From NCBI GenBank assembly GCA_002049455.2, contig KV918765.1:618092-682091 (forward strand): a stretch of DNA of 64,000 nt, written 5' to 3'. Below are positions 51,866-62,948 of the stretch, piece by piece (the first letter of the stretch is position 1; every line of letters begins with the position of its first letter). The notes beneath the pieces are model-generated. The model did no database searches. It saw only the letters and a program-made list of their open reading frames with translations, and was not told the origin of the DNA. Origin of the DNA: Porphyra umbilicalis. Taxonomy: Eukaryota > Rhodophyta > Bangiophyceae > Bangiales > Bangiaceae. A program made the position numbers and the translations under genes.

Positions 51866-52777
51866 ATCAGCCGGTATTGGTTGATAGTTCCTTCGTGAGC
51901 GGGATCCCATGATCTTACGAGTACAGCCTGAAGTGGTCAAAGCGATTGGAGCGTGATTGGAACGACGCACTCCCATTGGCTGGCACGTGTCTGAGCACGC
52001 CGTGCACGCGCTGTGTAGAGTGGGCCTCAGGCCCCGATTGCTAGGTCGCTGCTGGGATCGTCGCGATTGAGGTCGGTACAGTCAATATCCGGTTACATGC
52101 GTCCCAGTTATAGCACACCCAACAACGACTTCCCCAGGTCCGAATGTGTATACGTGTCAGAAACGTGTCTCCCACATGCTCCACGTGGCTCCATTTAGGC
52201 TCTTGGGGTTGGGGACCCCAAATCGAAGAGAGAAAACCCGAATCTAGTTGATTGGGATCACTTAAGTACACACAGATTCAGCGGGCAGAAAATGGGGGGT
52301 GAGGCCCTCGTCCCCCATTCTCTGCACGATTTGGGAAGTGGGAGCTCTCCTCCCCATCTTGTTCAGTTCTCTCATTGGCTGGCGCTGCTTTGGCCGCCGT
52401 TCGAAATGCTTGTGACGTGGCATCCGGCTTTCTTGAAACGTCAGTGACAAACAATGCACTTTGTGTCGCGGGGGAGCGTTCGAGCGATCACCGTTTGCAA
52501 CGGTATCGCGACTGCTATGGACCGTCGCGTCGAGCACGCGACCGCAGGTGACGGAGCCTCCACCCGAGGATGCGACCGTTTCGGGGCTCCAGCGGGGGGC
52601 ATTGAAACGGTCTGCCGGAGGGGTGGGCCAAAGGAAATCTGCTCTGTCCATGCGGTGTGTTCTCAGTGGGGTGCTGAGGAGACCCGAGTGAGGAGGCACA
52701 GGCAGCGTTGCGCACTGGCGTCGTCGTCAACGACGACCGGCCGCCGCCACCGTCGTGGCGACCGTCTTCTTCGCGCG
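51866..52777. other. Upstream region of the PIF/Harbinger-like transposase
   Basis: Less GC-rich DNA with an imperfect hairpin at 52283-52323 (gcagaaaatgggggg facing cccccattctctgc). The transposase frame is open from 52454, but its likely start is 52778. No TIR or target duplication could be fixed by eye. Confidence 0.45.
52013..52027 (-). repeat. Right member of the inverted 15-mer pair
   Basis: gtgtagagtgggcct, the reverse complement of 50818-50832. Confidence 0.6.
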
Positions 52778-54562
52778 ATGATTGATCCTTTAGACATGTC
52801 TGCGGACGCGATGCTGGCGGATACCGAGGACCTGTATATTGCTTCGGCGGTTGCGGCGCACCTGCAGGCGTTGCGTCATTGGCGAAAGCGCGCGCGTGGG
52901 TCTCGGGTTTTCCGGCGGCCGCGTTATGTTGGATCTGTACCGGGCCGCCGGTCGAATAAGCGGCGTAACTTCCGCTCAGGTTTTCGCGCTATTCTGAGAG
53001 ATTATTTTGGTCTGAACGGGGAGCCGCCTGTGTATGATGAGGGGGACTTTGAACGCCGCTTCCGCGTGCCGCGCAGCGTGTTTCTTCGCGTCTACAACGC
53101 CGTGAAGGACCGACCGTTTTTTGTACAGCGCATTAATGCCACCGGGAGGCTCCAGGCTCACCCCTTGCAAAAGGTGGTAGCGTCGTTTCGAGTCATCGCG
53201 TATGGAGAGGCGCCGGACAGGACGGATGAATATGTGCCACTGTCCGCTTCAACCATTGCTATGTCGGTGCGAGAGTTGATGCGGTTTATTGTGGATGAGT
53301 TTGGACCCTCATATTTGCGTTCCCCCACCCCTGAAGAACTGCAGCGCATTTTGACGCGCAATGCTGAGCGCGGGATGCCCGGTTGCATTGGATCTCCCGA
53401 CTGCAGCCACTGGGAGTGGCGCAACTGCCCAAAGGTGCTTGCCGGCATGTACCAGAATCACCACGGGAAGCGTTCCGTGGTGATGGAGACCGTTTGTGAT
53501 GAGGACCTATGCATTTGGCACTTATTTGTGGGGTGTCCTGGATCTCATAACGACCTTAACGTTATGCATGTTTCCCCCCTCTATTTATGCGTCACGAACG
53601 GGGAATGGCCGCCCCGTACGTCTTCTTTCACTGCTAACGGCACGAACCGCACGCTCCTGTATTATGTTGTGGATGGTATTTATCCTAAGTTTGCATTTTT
53701 CGTTTCTCCGTTCCCCGACCCCACGACAGAAGTCGAGGTTACATTTAACCGTCTTCAGGAAGCACTTCGAAAAGATGTGGAACGCCTGTATGCGGTGCTG
53801 ACGGCTCGCTTCCACGTCGCTCTCCATCCTGCCAGGTACGCGTCCGTAGCGCAGATGGTCACCGTCACCAAGGCGGTGGCCATCCCTCACAACATGGTTA
53901 CGGAACAGCGACGAGACGGGTATGTGTCCCGCACCTGTATGGCCGCCGGCGGTCAGGCGGCCGGCGGCGGCGGCTTGGCGGGTGGGGGACAGGGTGGTGG
54001 GGGAGCGGGGGCTGGGGGATCTGCTGCCGCTGCCGCCGCCGGCGGTCAGGCGGCCGGCGGCGGCGGCTTGGCGGGTGGGGGACAGGGTGGTCGGGGAGCG
54101 GAGGCGGGGAGATCTTCTGCCGCTGCCGCCGCCGGCGGTCAGGCGGCCGGCGGCGGCGGCGTGCCGGGACCGGGACTTGGTGGTGGGGGGGCAGCAGGTG
54201 GCGAATTGGCTGCTGCCGCCGCCGGCGCTGGCGAGGCGGCCGGCGGTGGCGGTGTTGGCGCACTTCCTGCTGCCGCCGCCGGCTGTCAGGCGGCCGGCGG
54301 CGACGGCTTGGCGGGACGGGGACAGGGTCGTGGAGGAGGTGGCTCTGGGGAATCTGCTGCCGCCGCTGCCGCCAGCGGACAAGCGCCCGGCAGAGGCGGC
54401 GGCTTGGCGGGACCGGAACTTGGTGGTGGGGGGGTTGCAGGTGGCAAATTGGCTGCTGCCGCCGCCGGCGCTGGCGAGGCGGCCGGCGGCGGCGGTGTTG
54501 GCGCACTTCCTGCTGCCGCCACTGGCGGTCAGGCGGCCGGCGGCGGCGGCTTTGCGGGATGA
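52778..54562 (+). CDS. PIF/Harbinger-type DDE transposase with Gly/Ala repeat tail
   Basis: ATG 52778 gives MIDPLDMSADAMLADTEDLY; 52796 is an alternative. A helical N-terminal part (GDFERRFRVPRSVFLRVYNA) precedes the DDE core. The core has first Asp in CIGSPDCSHWEW, second Asp in FVGCPGSHNDLNVMHVSPLY, then YYVVDGIYPKFAFFVSPF and the acidic RKDVERLYAVLTARFHV, the usual Harbinger order, and ends VTKAVAIPHNM. The catalytic part looks complete and uninterrupted. From about residue 387 the protein is a tandem Gly/Ala repeat (GGQAAGGGGLAGG) encoded by a minisatellite that continues past the stop. Its base composition is less GC-extreme than the host genes. The partner Myb/SANT protein is not adjacent; a candidate lies 28 kb away at 23484. 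Confidence 0.82.
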   Translation: MIDPLDMSADAMLADTEDLYIASAVAAHLQALRHWRKRARGSRVFRRPRYVGSVPGRRSNKRRNFRSGFRAILRDYFGLNGEPPVYDEGDFERRFRVPRSVFLRVYNAVKDRPFFVQRINATGRLQAHPLQKVVASFRVIAYGEAPDRTDEYVPLSASTIAMSVRELMRFIVDEFGPSYLRSPTPEELQRILTRNAERGMPGCIGSPDCSHWEWRNCPKVLAGMYQNHHGKRSVVMETVCDEDLCIWHLFVGCPGSHNDLNVMHVSPLYLCVTNGEWPPRTSSFTANGTNRTLLYYVVDGIYPKFAFFVSPFPDPTTEVEVTFNRLQEALRKDVERLYAVLTARFHVALHPARYASVAQMVTVTKAVAIPHNMVTEQRRDGYVSRTCMAAGGQAAGGGGLAGGGQGGGGAGAGGSAAAAAAGGQAAGGGGLAGGGQGGRGAEAGRSSAAAAAGGQAAGGGGVPGPGLGGGGAAGGELAAAAAGAGEAAGGGGVGALPAAAAGCQAAGGDGLAGRGQGRGGGGSGESAAAAAASGQAPGRGGGLAGPELGGGGVAGGKLAAAAAGAGEAAGGGGVGALPAAATGGQAAGGGGFAG

Positions 54563-54965
54563 GGACGAGGTGGTGAGGGAGGTGGGGCGGGGTGACTTGC
54601 TGCCGCCGCCACCGCCGGCGGACAAGCACCCGGCGGCGGCGGCTTGGCGGGACCGGGACTTGGTGGTGGGGGAGCGGGGGTGGGACGATGTGCTGCCAAT
54701 GCCGCTGCCCGCGGTCCTGCGTCCGGCGCCGGCGGCTTGGTGGGACCGGGACAGGGTGGTGAGGAAGCTAGGGCGGGGGCATATGCTGCCGCCGTCACCG
54801 TCGGCGGTCAGGCAGCCGGCGGCGGCGGCATGGCGGGACCGGGGCTTGGTGGTGCGGTGGCGGCCGGTGGCGGATTGGCTGCTGCCGCCGCCGGCGCTGG
54901 CGAGGCGGCCGGCGGCGGCGGTGCTGGCGCAATTCTTGCTGCCGCCGCCGGCGGTCAGGCGGCCG
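53938..54965. repeat. GC-rich minisatellite, coding then non-coding
   Basis: Irregular tandem units built on ggcggtcaggcggccggcgg followed by cttggcggg- and gctgctgccgcc-type blocks, about 60-110 bp apart. The first 620 bases encode the transposase tail and the last 400 lie beyond its stop, so the array expanded across the gene end. Confidence 0.88.
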
Positions 54966-55202
54966 ATCGTCGGCGGTCGTGCTCTAGGAGAGTTTTTGGT
55001 TCATTCTTGGCGACACATTGGCGACACACAGCGGTCGAGTGTCGCCAACTTGTCGCGCAGGGGGGCTAACTGTATCGGAGACGGGAGCACCATGGGAGCA
55101 CGCCGGCAGCGGATAAGCATCCGGCCGTTCCGGATGCGGAACAAACATAAGGAGCATCCTGTTCAATTGCAATTTTCCGGCGAAAAGTGTGGATCTAGTA
55201 TT
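54966..55202. other. Spacer downstream of the transposase
   Basis: Contains clustered copies of the word ggcgaca / tcgcca at 55008-55050 (ggcgacacattggcgacaca). This may be part of a terminal repeat. No gene. Confidence 0.4.
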
Positions 55203-56334
55203 CTATAAATCGGTGAATGACACGCGACCAACATTGTCAGTCAAATGACATTGTGGATCACGCGACAGGAACGCGCCCACAGGACATATCTGCAGGTCAC
55301 AAGCGCCACCCTGCGCCGCGGCGGCCGCCGCCGCCGCCACCTCGAGCGCGTCGCGAGTAGCGTCAAACAGGGCGGCGTCGGCGGTGGCGGCGTCGGCAGC
55401 GGCGGCGGCGGCGGCGGCGCGGTGCCGCACCAGCGGGTGCCCATTGGAGACGGCGGCCGCCGCGGACGCGGGGGCCGGCGGGGGAGACGGGGGGGCGCCC
55501 CCACCGCCGCCGCCGCCCGCAGCAGCAGACGCCACATCGCCCCCCCTCCCCGCTCCCGCACCACGAGCACCTGCCGCACCGCCGGCGTGCGGGCAGCGGC
55601 GCCGCCCGGCCCAAACAGCGCGCGCAGCAGCCCTTCTTGAAGACCCGACACACGGCAGATGCCTCGCCCGCGTCGTGAGGATGAGCCGGGCGGAAGACGT
55701 CGCTGACGAGCGGCCAGTCGGCCGAGGCCACGGTCGGCCCCAGCGGGGCGAGCCACGCTCGGACGGCGGGCGGCGCCGGGCGTGGTGGGAGCGCGGGGGG
55801 GGCCGCCTGCCCCAACAACGGCGGGCGCTCCTCTGGCACGACCGCGGGACCCCCACTGGAGGAAGGAGCAGGGCCCGTGCCGGCCGCGGGCGCCAGGCAA
55901 GTCGCGGTCTCGGCCCCGGCGCTGACCGCGGCGGCGGCGCCCGCTGGGCGGGGCGGCTTCCGCCACTTCCGGCCGTTGGGGTCGTACGGCAGCCGCATGC
56001 CGGGCGGCACCGACGGACGGGCAGGGACGGCGGGACGAGCCCCGGGCGGCCCCGGCGTTGCCGGCACGGCGGGCGGCGACCCAACCCCGGCTGCAACGGC
56101 GGACGGCGCCCCGACGGGGCCGGTGGGGGCCGTTGCCGGGGACGGCTCCATCTCAGCCGAAGGGGATGTAGTACTACGGGGCTTCGTGCGGACGGGGACC
56201 ACCGCGGGTGCGCCGAAGGCGCCGGGGGACGAGGCGACCGGCGGGGGGCGACGACACTGGCGGCGGTAGTTGTCAGCGGGACGGCGACGCGGGAGCGGGG
56301 ACGACGGGCCCGCCCCGCTGCTCGGCCCGAGCAA
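55203..56334 (-). CDS. Hypothetical protein, Pro/Ala-rich, frame disturbed
   Basis: Minus-strand patches look protein-like: VPPGMRLPYDPNGRKWRKPP, WLAPLGPTVASADWPLVSDV, FRPAHPHDAGEASAVCRVFK, then in other frames AVRQVLVVRERGGGAMWRLL and, at the end, SNGHPLVRHRAAAAAAAADA, DATRDALEVAAAAAAAAQGG and ACDLQICPVGAFLSRDPQC. The switches fall in GC runs (for example 55490-55520). The plus strand is open as well but reads only Arg/Gly. It is probably a host gene with homopolymer indels. No domain is recognised. Confidence 0.35.
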
Positions 56335-56800
56335 CCGGGGGAGCGTACCCGACCCGCCGCACCGCGACTCGCGGGCCCCACGGGGGGCCGGGTTGGCGCG
56401 CCCGAGAGGGCGCGGCAGGCGACGGCTGACCGGGCGCCACGCGGCGGGTGCAGCGCGTTGCGCGTGGGATTGTTACTCCCCCTCGTCTGTAATGATCGCT
56501 TCGGGGGAATTGACATGCATGGAGGGAATCATCTGCATTGGTTGGTGACGGCCCGGGTCAATTCCCAATTGGGGAAATTGGACCCGGGCGACGGTTTCCG
56601 CCCTTTTTAGGACGAAGGGCGACGACGGTGGGAGGCACCGTCGTCGCCGGCAAGTAAACCGTGTCTCGATGTCTTGGCCTTTCGATCGGCCCGACTTCCC
56701 GGACCTCGAGTCCCATGACGGGTGTCGCGCGAGCGGCTAAGACGGCCGTTACTTCCCTCCTTCTGAGGTAACCCCGTAGATTGTGGTACTACAGGAAGGT
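56335..56800. other. Intergenic, no supportable gene
   Basis: GC-rich until about 56470, then ordinary spacer. A small hairpin gacccgggc / gcccgggtc is formed by 56548-56590. Confidence 0.45.
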
Positions 56801-57311
56801 GGCCCGCCTCGGGGCACTGCCATCCCAACTATTACCAACTATCGCAGACTATCGCAAACTATCGCAGCTGTTTGCGGCTCCACTGGCGCCCCTGGGGCTG
56901 TGCACGCCGCGCCATCGCGCGGGAATGTCTGTTAGGGATGCAGCAGTACGTTTGCAGCCGTCATGCGCCGCGCGGGAGCACGTTGGTGCTGTCCCTTATC
57001 GCACTGGCACGCCATGGAGGGCACGCCCCACCTGCGGCAGAATGTCGCACGTAAATCCTGGGCGTCAGGGGTTTCGGGGCCGCCTCTGTGGCGTTTCGGG
57101 CAGCCACGCGGGTGCCCTCGCGTAGCACAGGCGAGCGGGGGAGGTGGCCTGCCTCGGGGCACTGCCATCCCGACCATTGCCAACTATTGCTAAATATCGC
57201 AAACTATCGCAGCCGTTTGCGGCTTCACTGGCGCCCCCGGAGCTCTGCACGCCGCGCCATTGCGCGGGAATGTCTGTTCGGGATGCAGCAATACGTCTGC
57301 ACTCGTCATGC
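56801..57311 (+). repeat. Long direct duplication, two units about 340 bp apart
   Basis: The block 56801-56968 (ggtggcccgcctcggggcac) recurs at 57141-57311 with roughly 10-15% differences. Both contain runs of the word actatcgca and end with a tgtctgtt..gggatgcagca block. It reads as a tandem array of which only two units remain. No coding function is evident. Confidence 0.8.
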
Positions 57312-57535
57312 GGGGCGAGGGGGGGGGGGACTTCGGCGGGCGGGGGGGGGGGAGGGGGGGGGGGACGTCGGCGGAGGCGGGGGGGGGAAGGGGGGGGGGA
57401 CGTCGGCGGAGGGGTGGGGGGGGGGGGTGGGGGGGGGACGTCGGCGGGGGAAGTTCGGGGGAGGGAGGGGTTGGACGTCGGCGGGGGGCGGGGTGGGGAG
57501 GGGGGGGGGGACGTCGGCGGGGGGGGGGGGGTGAG
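57308..57535 (+). repeat. G-rich minisatellite with ggacgtcggcgg units
   Basis: About seven units, each a G run followed by gacgtcggcgg with variable spacing. It has strong G-quadruplex potential, and GACGTC sites recur regularly. Confidence 0.9.
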
Positions 57536-58309
57536 GGTGGTGGGGGGTGGATGGGAGAGTGTTGCGGAGCGGGAGGGCGAGGGTGGGGGACAGAGGGGCT
57601 ACGTCAGACAGAGCGGCGCAGACGCCGTGAGAGCCATTTCTGCCAAGTCGCGGCGGCGAGGAAAGGCCCTGTTCGAGTGACTTTGGGACTGGCTATCCAT
57701 GAATGGACGCAGACAGCGCTGATACCGCCATAGGTTTTCTCATAAGGTACGAGTTGCACAAGACAGAGTCATTTTCCCGATCCCTTGGCGAGGATTGCGC
57801 CGAATGGGGCTCTTTCGACGACAATAAGACGTTTTAGAGCACATGAATTTTCGGGGCCGCCATCATGAAATGTACACAGGCTAAATCATCATGGGACGCA
57901 ATCGTGTCCCAGAGCGACCCCGCGGAGAAGGGGCCCAGGGCGTGGGGCTTTATGAATCAACAGGAGATGCCCATTTAATCTGTCTGATTGCGCCACATTA
58001 TGGAACCACGGTCCCGTAAATCGCTAACCAACATCGTTTATGGTGGTTATCTGAAAAATGGCCAGCCTGGGTGGGTGATGGTTTGCCCAAACTATAAGTG
58101 GACCACTCGAACACGAGATAGATCTCGGCCAATGAGGCGCATGCACTCCGTTCTCCAAGTGCCCCGACAGGCACTGGACCCGGGACAGCAGGCTATCGCT
58201 CGGAATCGGTCTTTGAAGAGCACAAAGTAACCCGTCCCACGAAACGTGCGGTTATTCTTGCACGCACGTGAGACTTGACCCAGAAGATTCCAGGCACGTG
58301 CGTGCAATA
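57536..58309. other. Spacer, no supportable gene
   Basis: Ordinary, less GC-rich DNA. No gene or clear repeat. It leads into MITE-like copy 3, with the shared outer word ttccaggcacgtgcgtgca just before it. Confidence 0.5.
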
Positions 58310-58971
58310 CCCTGGCCTTCAGGGCGCTGGCGCGCTCGGCGACGCATCGACACCGTACACGCCGGCCGGCTGCATGGCCGCGAGCACACACGGGGACACG
58401 TACGCGGGGGGGGCGTGGGGCGAGGAACGGGGTGCCGCCGCTGCCACCGCAGCGGCCGCGGCCCGCCGGCGCGGCGCAACGCTCATGAGCGGGGCCATCA
58501 CCCTGCCGCGCAGCGCACCTGCACGCAGCGAGCGGGGCGGCCAACACGGCGCACCGGCGGGCGGGTGCGATCGACCGCCGCGCGACGGGGCGCTTCTAAC
58601 CGCACCGGTAGATGGCGTCAGCAACCGCCGACGCGCCGCCGCAACAGAAGCTGGCGCGCAGGCACGATCACCCGCGGTTCATCGTGGGCGCTTCGAACCC
58701 CGGAAGTCGCTGCGCGCGGTCGCCGCGTGCAACTCGGGGCGGTGGGGGGAGGCAGGGGGGCAGGCGCCGTCCGGGCCCAGTGACAGTCCTTCTCAGCCAC
58801 GTAACTCTATTCGCTTTTAGCGTCATCGCGACCCTTCCGACGCTGACACGCCCTCAGATCCCTGAGGACACGAATGCAGACTGCCACCTCTGAATCGGAG
58901 AGGAAATCCCTTGTTCTAAGTATATATGTGCATCACTACACTTTGAGGGTACCCTGTCCTAAAGGCCATGG
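58310..58971 (+). mobile_element. MITE-like repeat, copy 3 (about 662 bp)
   Basis: Direct-orientation copy matching 50974-51665 and the reverse complement of 20592-21278. The right TIR is slightly diverged (aaaggccatgg). No coding potential. Confidence 0.85.
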
Positions 58972-59763
58972 AATATCCTCGCGAAGCGAGCGATCGTCCT
59001 GGGCGGAATTCCAAATGTCTCTTGGGGCATGATTACGGTCAAAAAAGATGTACCGGCCCCGATTCAGATTGTCCTCACGACTCCGGCCGCTGCTGGCCAC
59101 AGGATGCGGGAGCCGTCGCCAACGAACAATCATGGCATTTTGAGGCAAACAGGGGGGGGGTGCAGCGGAGGTGCGGAACGAGTAGAGATGTGCAAATTGC
59201 AGCCACGTCGTGCAATTTTCGGAAACTTTCCTGTGTCGCGCTGGAAGGGTCCTGGGAGCGTCACGCCGTAAATTACGATTGCAGCCACGTGTGTGGACCT
59301 CGGAAGGGAGATCCGGGTGCGCTGGAGGCGTATCGGACGCTTGTGGTTGTGCTTCGAGCACACAGGCACGGCTCGACCTCACCCGTCGGCCCTCAGGCGC
59401 ATCCTAGGCCGTTTACGGCTGTGCCTGGGCGCGGACAGACCACTTTCAGCCTCAAATATCGGCCAGCAGGGGCACGCGGGGCGTTCCCTTGGCTGCCTTT
59501 TTCCCCTTCGCGCTGCGGGCACTTCCGCGGACGCGCACGCCGAGAGTCGCCTCGTCCGTTGTGATGCCAGTGGCCGGCCGCACCTTGTGGTCCTCGAGGT
59601 TACGGCATTCGACACCGCCAGATACCGCCCACGCATCAACCTACCACTGTTTTCAACGTCGGCCCGTGCCCTTCTTCCTCTCCTCGTTCCCCCGCACTTG
59701 TACAATTTTTTCTCACCCAACCCCCCCCCTCGCCCGGACTCGTGCCCCACTATTGGCTACGCG
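58972..59763. other. Upstream region of the hAT transposase
   Basis: Contains a pyrimidine-rich stretch at 59640-59750 that could be its promoter or leader. No independent gene is supported, and the left terminal repeat of the hAT element could not be fixed. Confidence 0.45.
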
Positions 59764-61821
59764 ATGCCTGCACATGCGCACCGGGCTCCGGCGTGGAGGT
59801 TCCGGGCGACCACGGAGGTCAACGGACGGCTGCGGTTGTCATGCGCGGCGCCGGGCTGCTCCTACCGCGCGCGCGTGGCTAACATCACCCGAGCTACAGC
59901 TCATCTGCTCGCCTGTCCGCTAGCCAAGCACACGTGGCCCGGGCTCGCCGCCGCCTTGTCACCCCGTCGCCTATCGGACGATGCGCCGCCTCCCTCATGC
60001 GCAGAGATTGCCACGTGAGCAGAGCAGTGCGCGGCGCTGATGTTTCAGTCCGGCCTGGCGTTTGGAACGTTTGACAACCCCCGCTGGCGTGCCTTCTTCC
60101 TTACCATCTCAGGCGGGCGGTTCTCTGGGCCAGGGGACCGTCGCGCTGTCGGGGGCTCGCTCCTGCAATCGGTGTTTCATCGGGTTTTCGCCCAGGTTTT
60201 GGCGGTGGTGGCCGCCCATCACGGCCGGACTTTGACCTGCGACGGCATCACCGACGCCAACTCCAGGGGAGCCTACAACGTAATTGCTTGCGCTCCAGTT
60301 CCCTTCATTATGTCGGTCTTCCGGCTGGGAGTGAACCGGTCTACCGCCGAGAACCTGTTGAACGGGCTCGTGTCTTCCCTGCCCCAGTCGCTCACGGAAC
60401 CGCATCCCGTGTCGGCTCTTCTCCGTGGCCGCGCCATCCCCAGCGCCCGGTTGGATGCTCTGCTGGGCTTCCCTTTTTGGGCGATGGTGACGGACAACGC
60501 GAGCAACATGGTGCTGATGCGCAACAAGGCGGTAGAGAGCGGCCTCTCCATCATGGCGTACGGCTGTTTTGCTCATGTCGTGAACCTGTTGGCCAAGGAT
60601 GTCAGCAAGCAGTCGGCTCTACAGCTGGGCATCACGTCCGCCGTCACCTGGAGCGTCTTTTTCCGCCGGTGCACGCGGGCTCGCAGCTCGTTGACCAATG
60701 ACAGGGCCGTGCAGCGGCGTGCCGGGGTGCTTATTGAGTCGCCCAAGTCATTTAGCCCTACGAGGTGGGTCGGACAGAGCGTAGTCATACGCTCGTATTT
60801 GAGTAATTTGGAGGCTTCTCGCCGGGTGTTAGCGGCAAATCGGCACAACCCCACCGGCTTCGATGTGCCCGACAGTGTTTTTTCCGCAGTGGACCAGGCT
60901 GCTCCCGCCTCGTCGGCGGCTGTCGCCACCCCGGTGTTGCGGATGTTGTTCCGTATGTCTGCGTCTTTGGAAGCAGACGCGTCCCCTCTCTCGGCCGTGG
61001 TGGGTCTACTGTCTGGGTTTGTGGTGGCGCTGCGCACTGGTTTTCCCGAGCTGCCCGAGAGCACCCGCAGCTACTTGGTGGACCGCGTACACGCACGATT
61101 CGCCTCTTTTGGTGACCCGCACGTCGTCCTTGCGTTTTACCTCGATCCATTCTTTGCCCCGTGCCGACACGCCGACGACGGGGCGCTGTGGGGGACTCGA
61201 ACACTGGCGGGGCACCGCGACGCCGCCATCGAGCGGCTAGCCGGGGACGACGTGGCGATTCGCAACGCGCTCATCGGAGACCTGGGCGGGTACATCACCC
61301 ACGTGGACTCCGCGGCGGGCGTTGACGGCTCCCCTCTTCACCCCGCCACGTGGTGGCAGCTGTATGGTGACTCGTGGCCTACGCTTCAGGTGGTGGCCAC
61401 CCGGCTGCTGTCGCTCGCATGCTCCTCTGCGGGTTCGGAGCGCTCCTTCAAGACCCTCGGAGTCGTGTTGTCCCGCACCCGCAACAGGACGCACGACGAA
61501 CGCGTCGACCGGCAGTGGTCTGTGGCCTTCAACTCGAGGCAGCTCAACCGGGTTAATGCGGTGGCCATGTACCAGCAATCCAGGACAGAGAAGGAGGTGG
61601 TGGGTTTGGTGCGTGTGGCGGTGGCTGCCGCGGTTGCGGGGGCGGGGGCGGGCGGTGCACCTGCTGGAGGGGCGCCTGCTGCTGAAGGCGACGATGACGG
61701 AGATGATGATGACGAGGGGGATGAGGACGGGGGAAGTGGAGATGAAGGAGGCGCTTTGGAAGCTGAGGATATTGAAGCTGGGGCGGTGGATGGTGAGGTG
61801 AACATTCTGCTTGCTGACTAA
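59764..61821 (+). CDS. hAT-family transposase, one in-frame stop
   Basis: ATG 59764 starts MPAHAHRAPAWRFRATTEVN. A BED-type zinc finger follows (LSCAAPGCSYRARVANITRA, TAHLLACPL). An in-frame TGA at 60016-60018 (AEIAT-stop-AEQCAALMFQ) then interrupts an otherwise single frame. Beyond it lies a full hAT core: LTCDGITDANSRGAYNVIAC (first Asp), WAMVTDNASNMVLMRNKAVE (second Asp), CFAHVVNLLAKDVSKQS, SPTRWVGQSVVIRSYL, and the C-terminal dimerisation region WWQLYGDSWPTLQVVATRLL, SLACSSAGSERSFKTLGVVL with the catalytic Glu. The protein ends in an acidic tail (EGDDDGDDDDEGDEDGG) and stops at 61821. Unless the TGA is an assembly error, the BED and catalytic domains are uncoupled; ATG 60040 could start the second part. 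Confidence 0.85.
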
Positions 61822-62744
61822 ACTTGTGTGCTACTTTTCTTTCTTTCAGTTGCCCAATCGACAGTGTCCATTCGTCACCAGCTGAACAAGTGTAGTATGA
61901 GCAACGCACAGCAACCTTCATTCCAATGGAGCCAGACGCGACTACGGTTGCCCAGTACCAACTGCACTTTGCCCCCGCTCTCCGCAATGCACCCTCGTTG
62001 CTCGCTTCTATCCCTGACCGCACCACGTGGGTGTCACACATGTTGAAACAAGCCTCTGCAACCTCCGATACATTTCTTCATGCCGCCACATTCGCCCCCA
62101 ACACACTACCCCAGCTCCCCCCCGCCCCCCACGTCTCGTACAATCACTTTCCTACCACCATGGATCCTGTCCGCACGCACACTATCTCAGCCACTGCGTG
62201 CTCCTGTACAAAAGCCAGTCGAGTAGATTCCCACTGCTGGCGACTCGGGAGCCACCAGCCGTCAGCAACTCATTTTGCCGCTACTGCCCGCCGTACACCC
62301 CCCCCGTCGATGGCGGGACGGCCACCTCGTAGCTTGTTGCATGATTGCCCCTCTTGGACCTTCCGGCGGATGGTCTCAATCATCATCTGTTCAGCACCCA
62401 CACGCCCGTGGAAATGTAGGGAGAGCTTCTGCAGAACGAGACAAGAGAGAATCAAAAGCGACGCGAAGAGCGTTTTGTTGACTCTGATGGACGTGGGCGT
62501 CTTCTTCGCGCACCAAAATTGCCGTGCACCTCGACCATGTGGATTAGCACCGCTCGTTGTCAGCGTCTTCTTCGCCATTACGTGTTGATCGGCATGGTAC
62601 CTGCAATAATTGACCGCACTCCCGTGCCGCACTCAACAAGCCGATGTATTGGAATAATGTCAACCAGCGCAGTCGCGCGCTGTCCCTTCCCCGTGCTCCC
62701 GCCCCCGAATACCACCCAAAATATATCTCGATGCGAATACGTAC
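61822..62744. other. Spacer downstream of the hAT gene
   Basis: No gene. A pyrimidine-rich run ending in ag (cttttctttctttcag) at 61833-61850 resembles a splice acceptor but has no exon to join. Confidence 0.45.
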
Positions 62745-62948
62745 CTGGCTCAGCTCGACCGTTTGCACAGCGTCGGTTGTGCCCCGCGCGGAGCTTGCCC
62801 GCCAACTGTCGGCTGCGCCGCCTCTCCCGTGAGCAGCGGGGGCAAGCGGGAGAGCGAGAAGCAGCGCCACAGCTGCGGCGGCGGCGGCTGCCGGCACTGA
62901 CCCCGGCAGAGGCGTGGGGCAGCTGACACCGCGAGGCAGCCTCGCCAT
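62745..62948 (-). CDS. Possible first exon: signal peptide with a splice donor
   Basis: ATG 62948 on the minus strand gives MARLPRGVSCPTPLPGSVPA, a hydrophobic core (AAAAAAVALLLALPLAPAAH) and then GRGGAADSWRASSARGTTDA, ending VQTVELSQ at a consensus donor (CAG/gtacgt). The exon is 68 codons and ends in phase 0. An upstream ATG near 63061 would lengthen it. No second exon is recognisable in the 900 bases before the hAT gene, which may have been displaced by that insertion. Confidence 0.3.

Noticed and set aside
57308-57535. CRISPR array or telomere-like repeat
   Set aside because: Units are irregular, G-run dominated and have no unique spacers. The unit is not a telomere motif and the context is eukaryotic.
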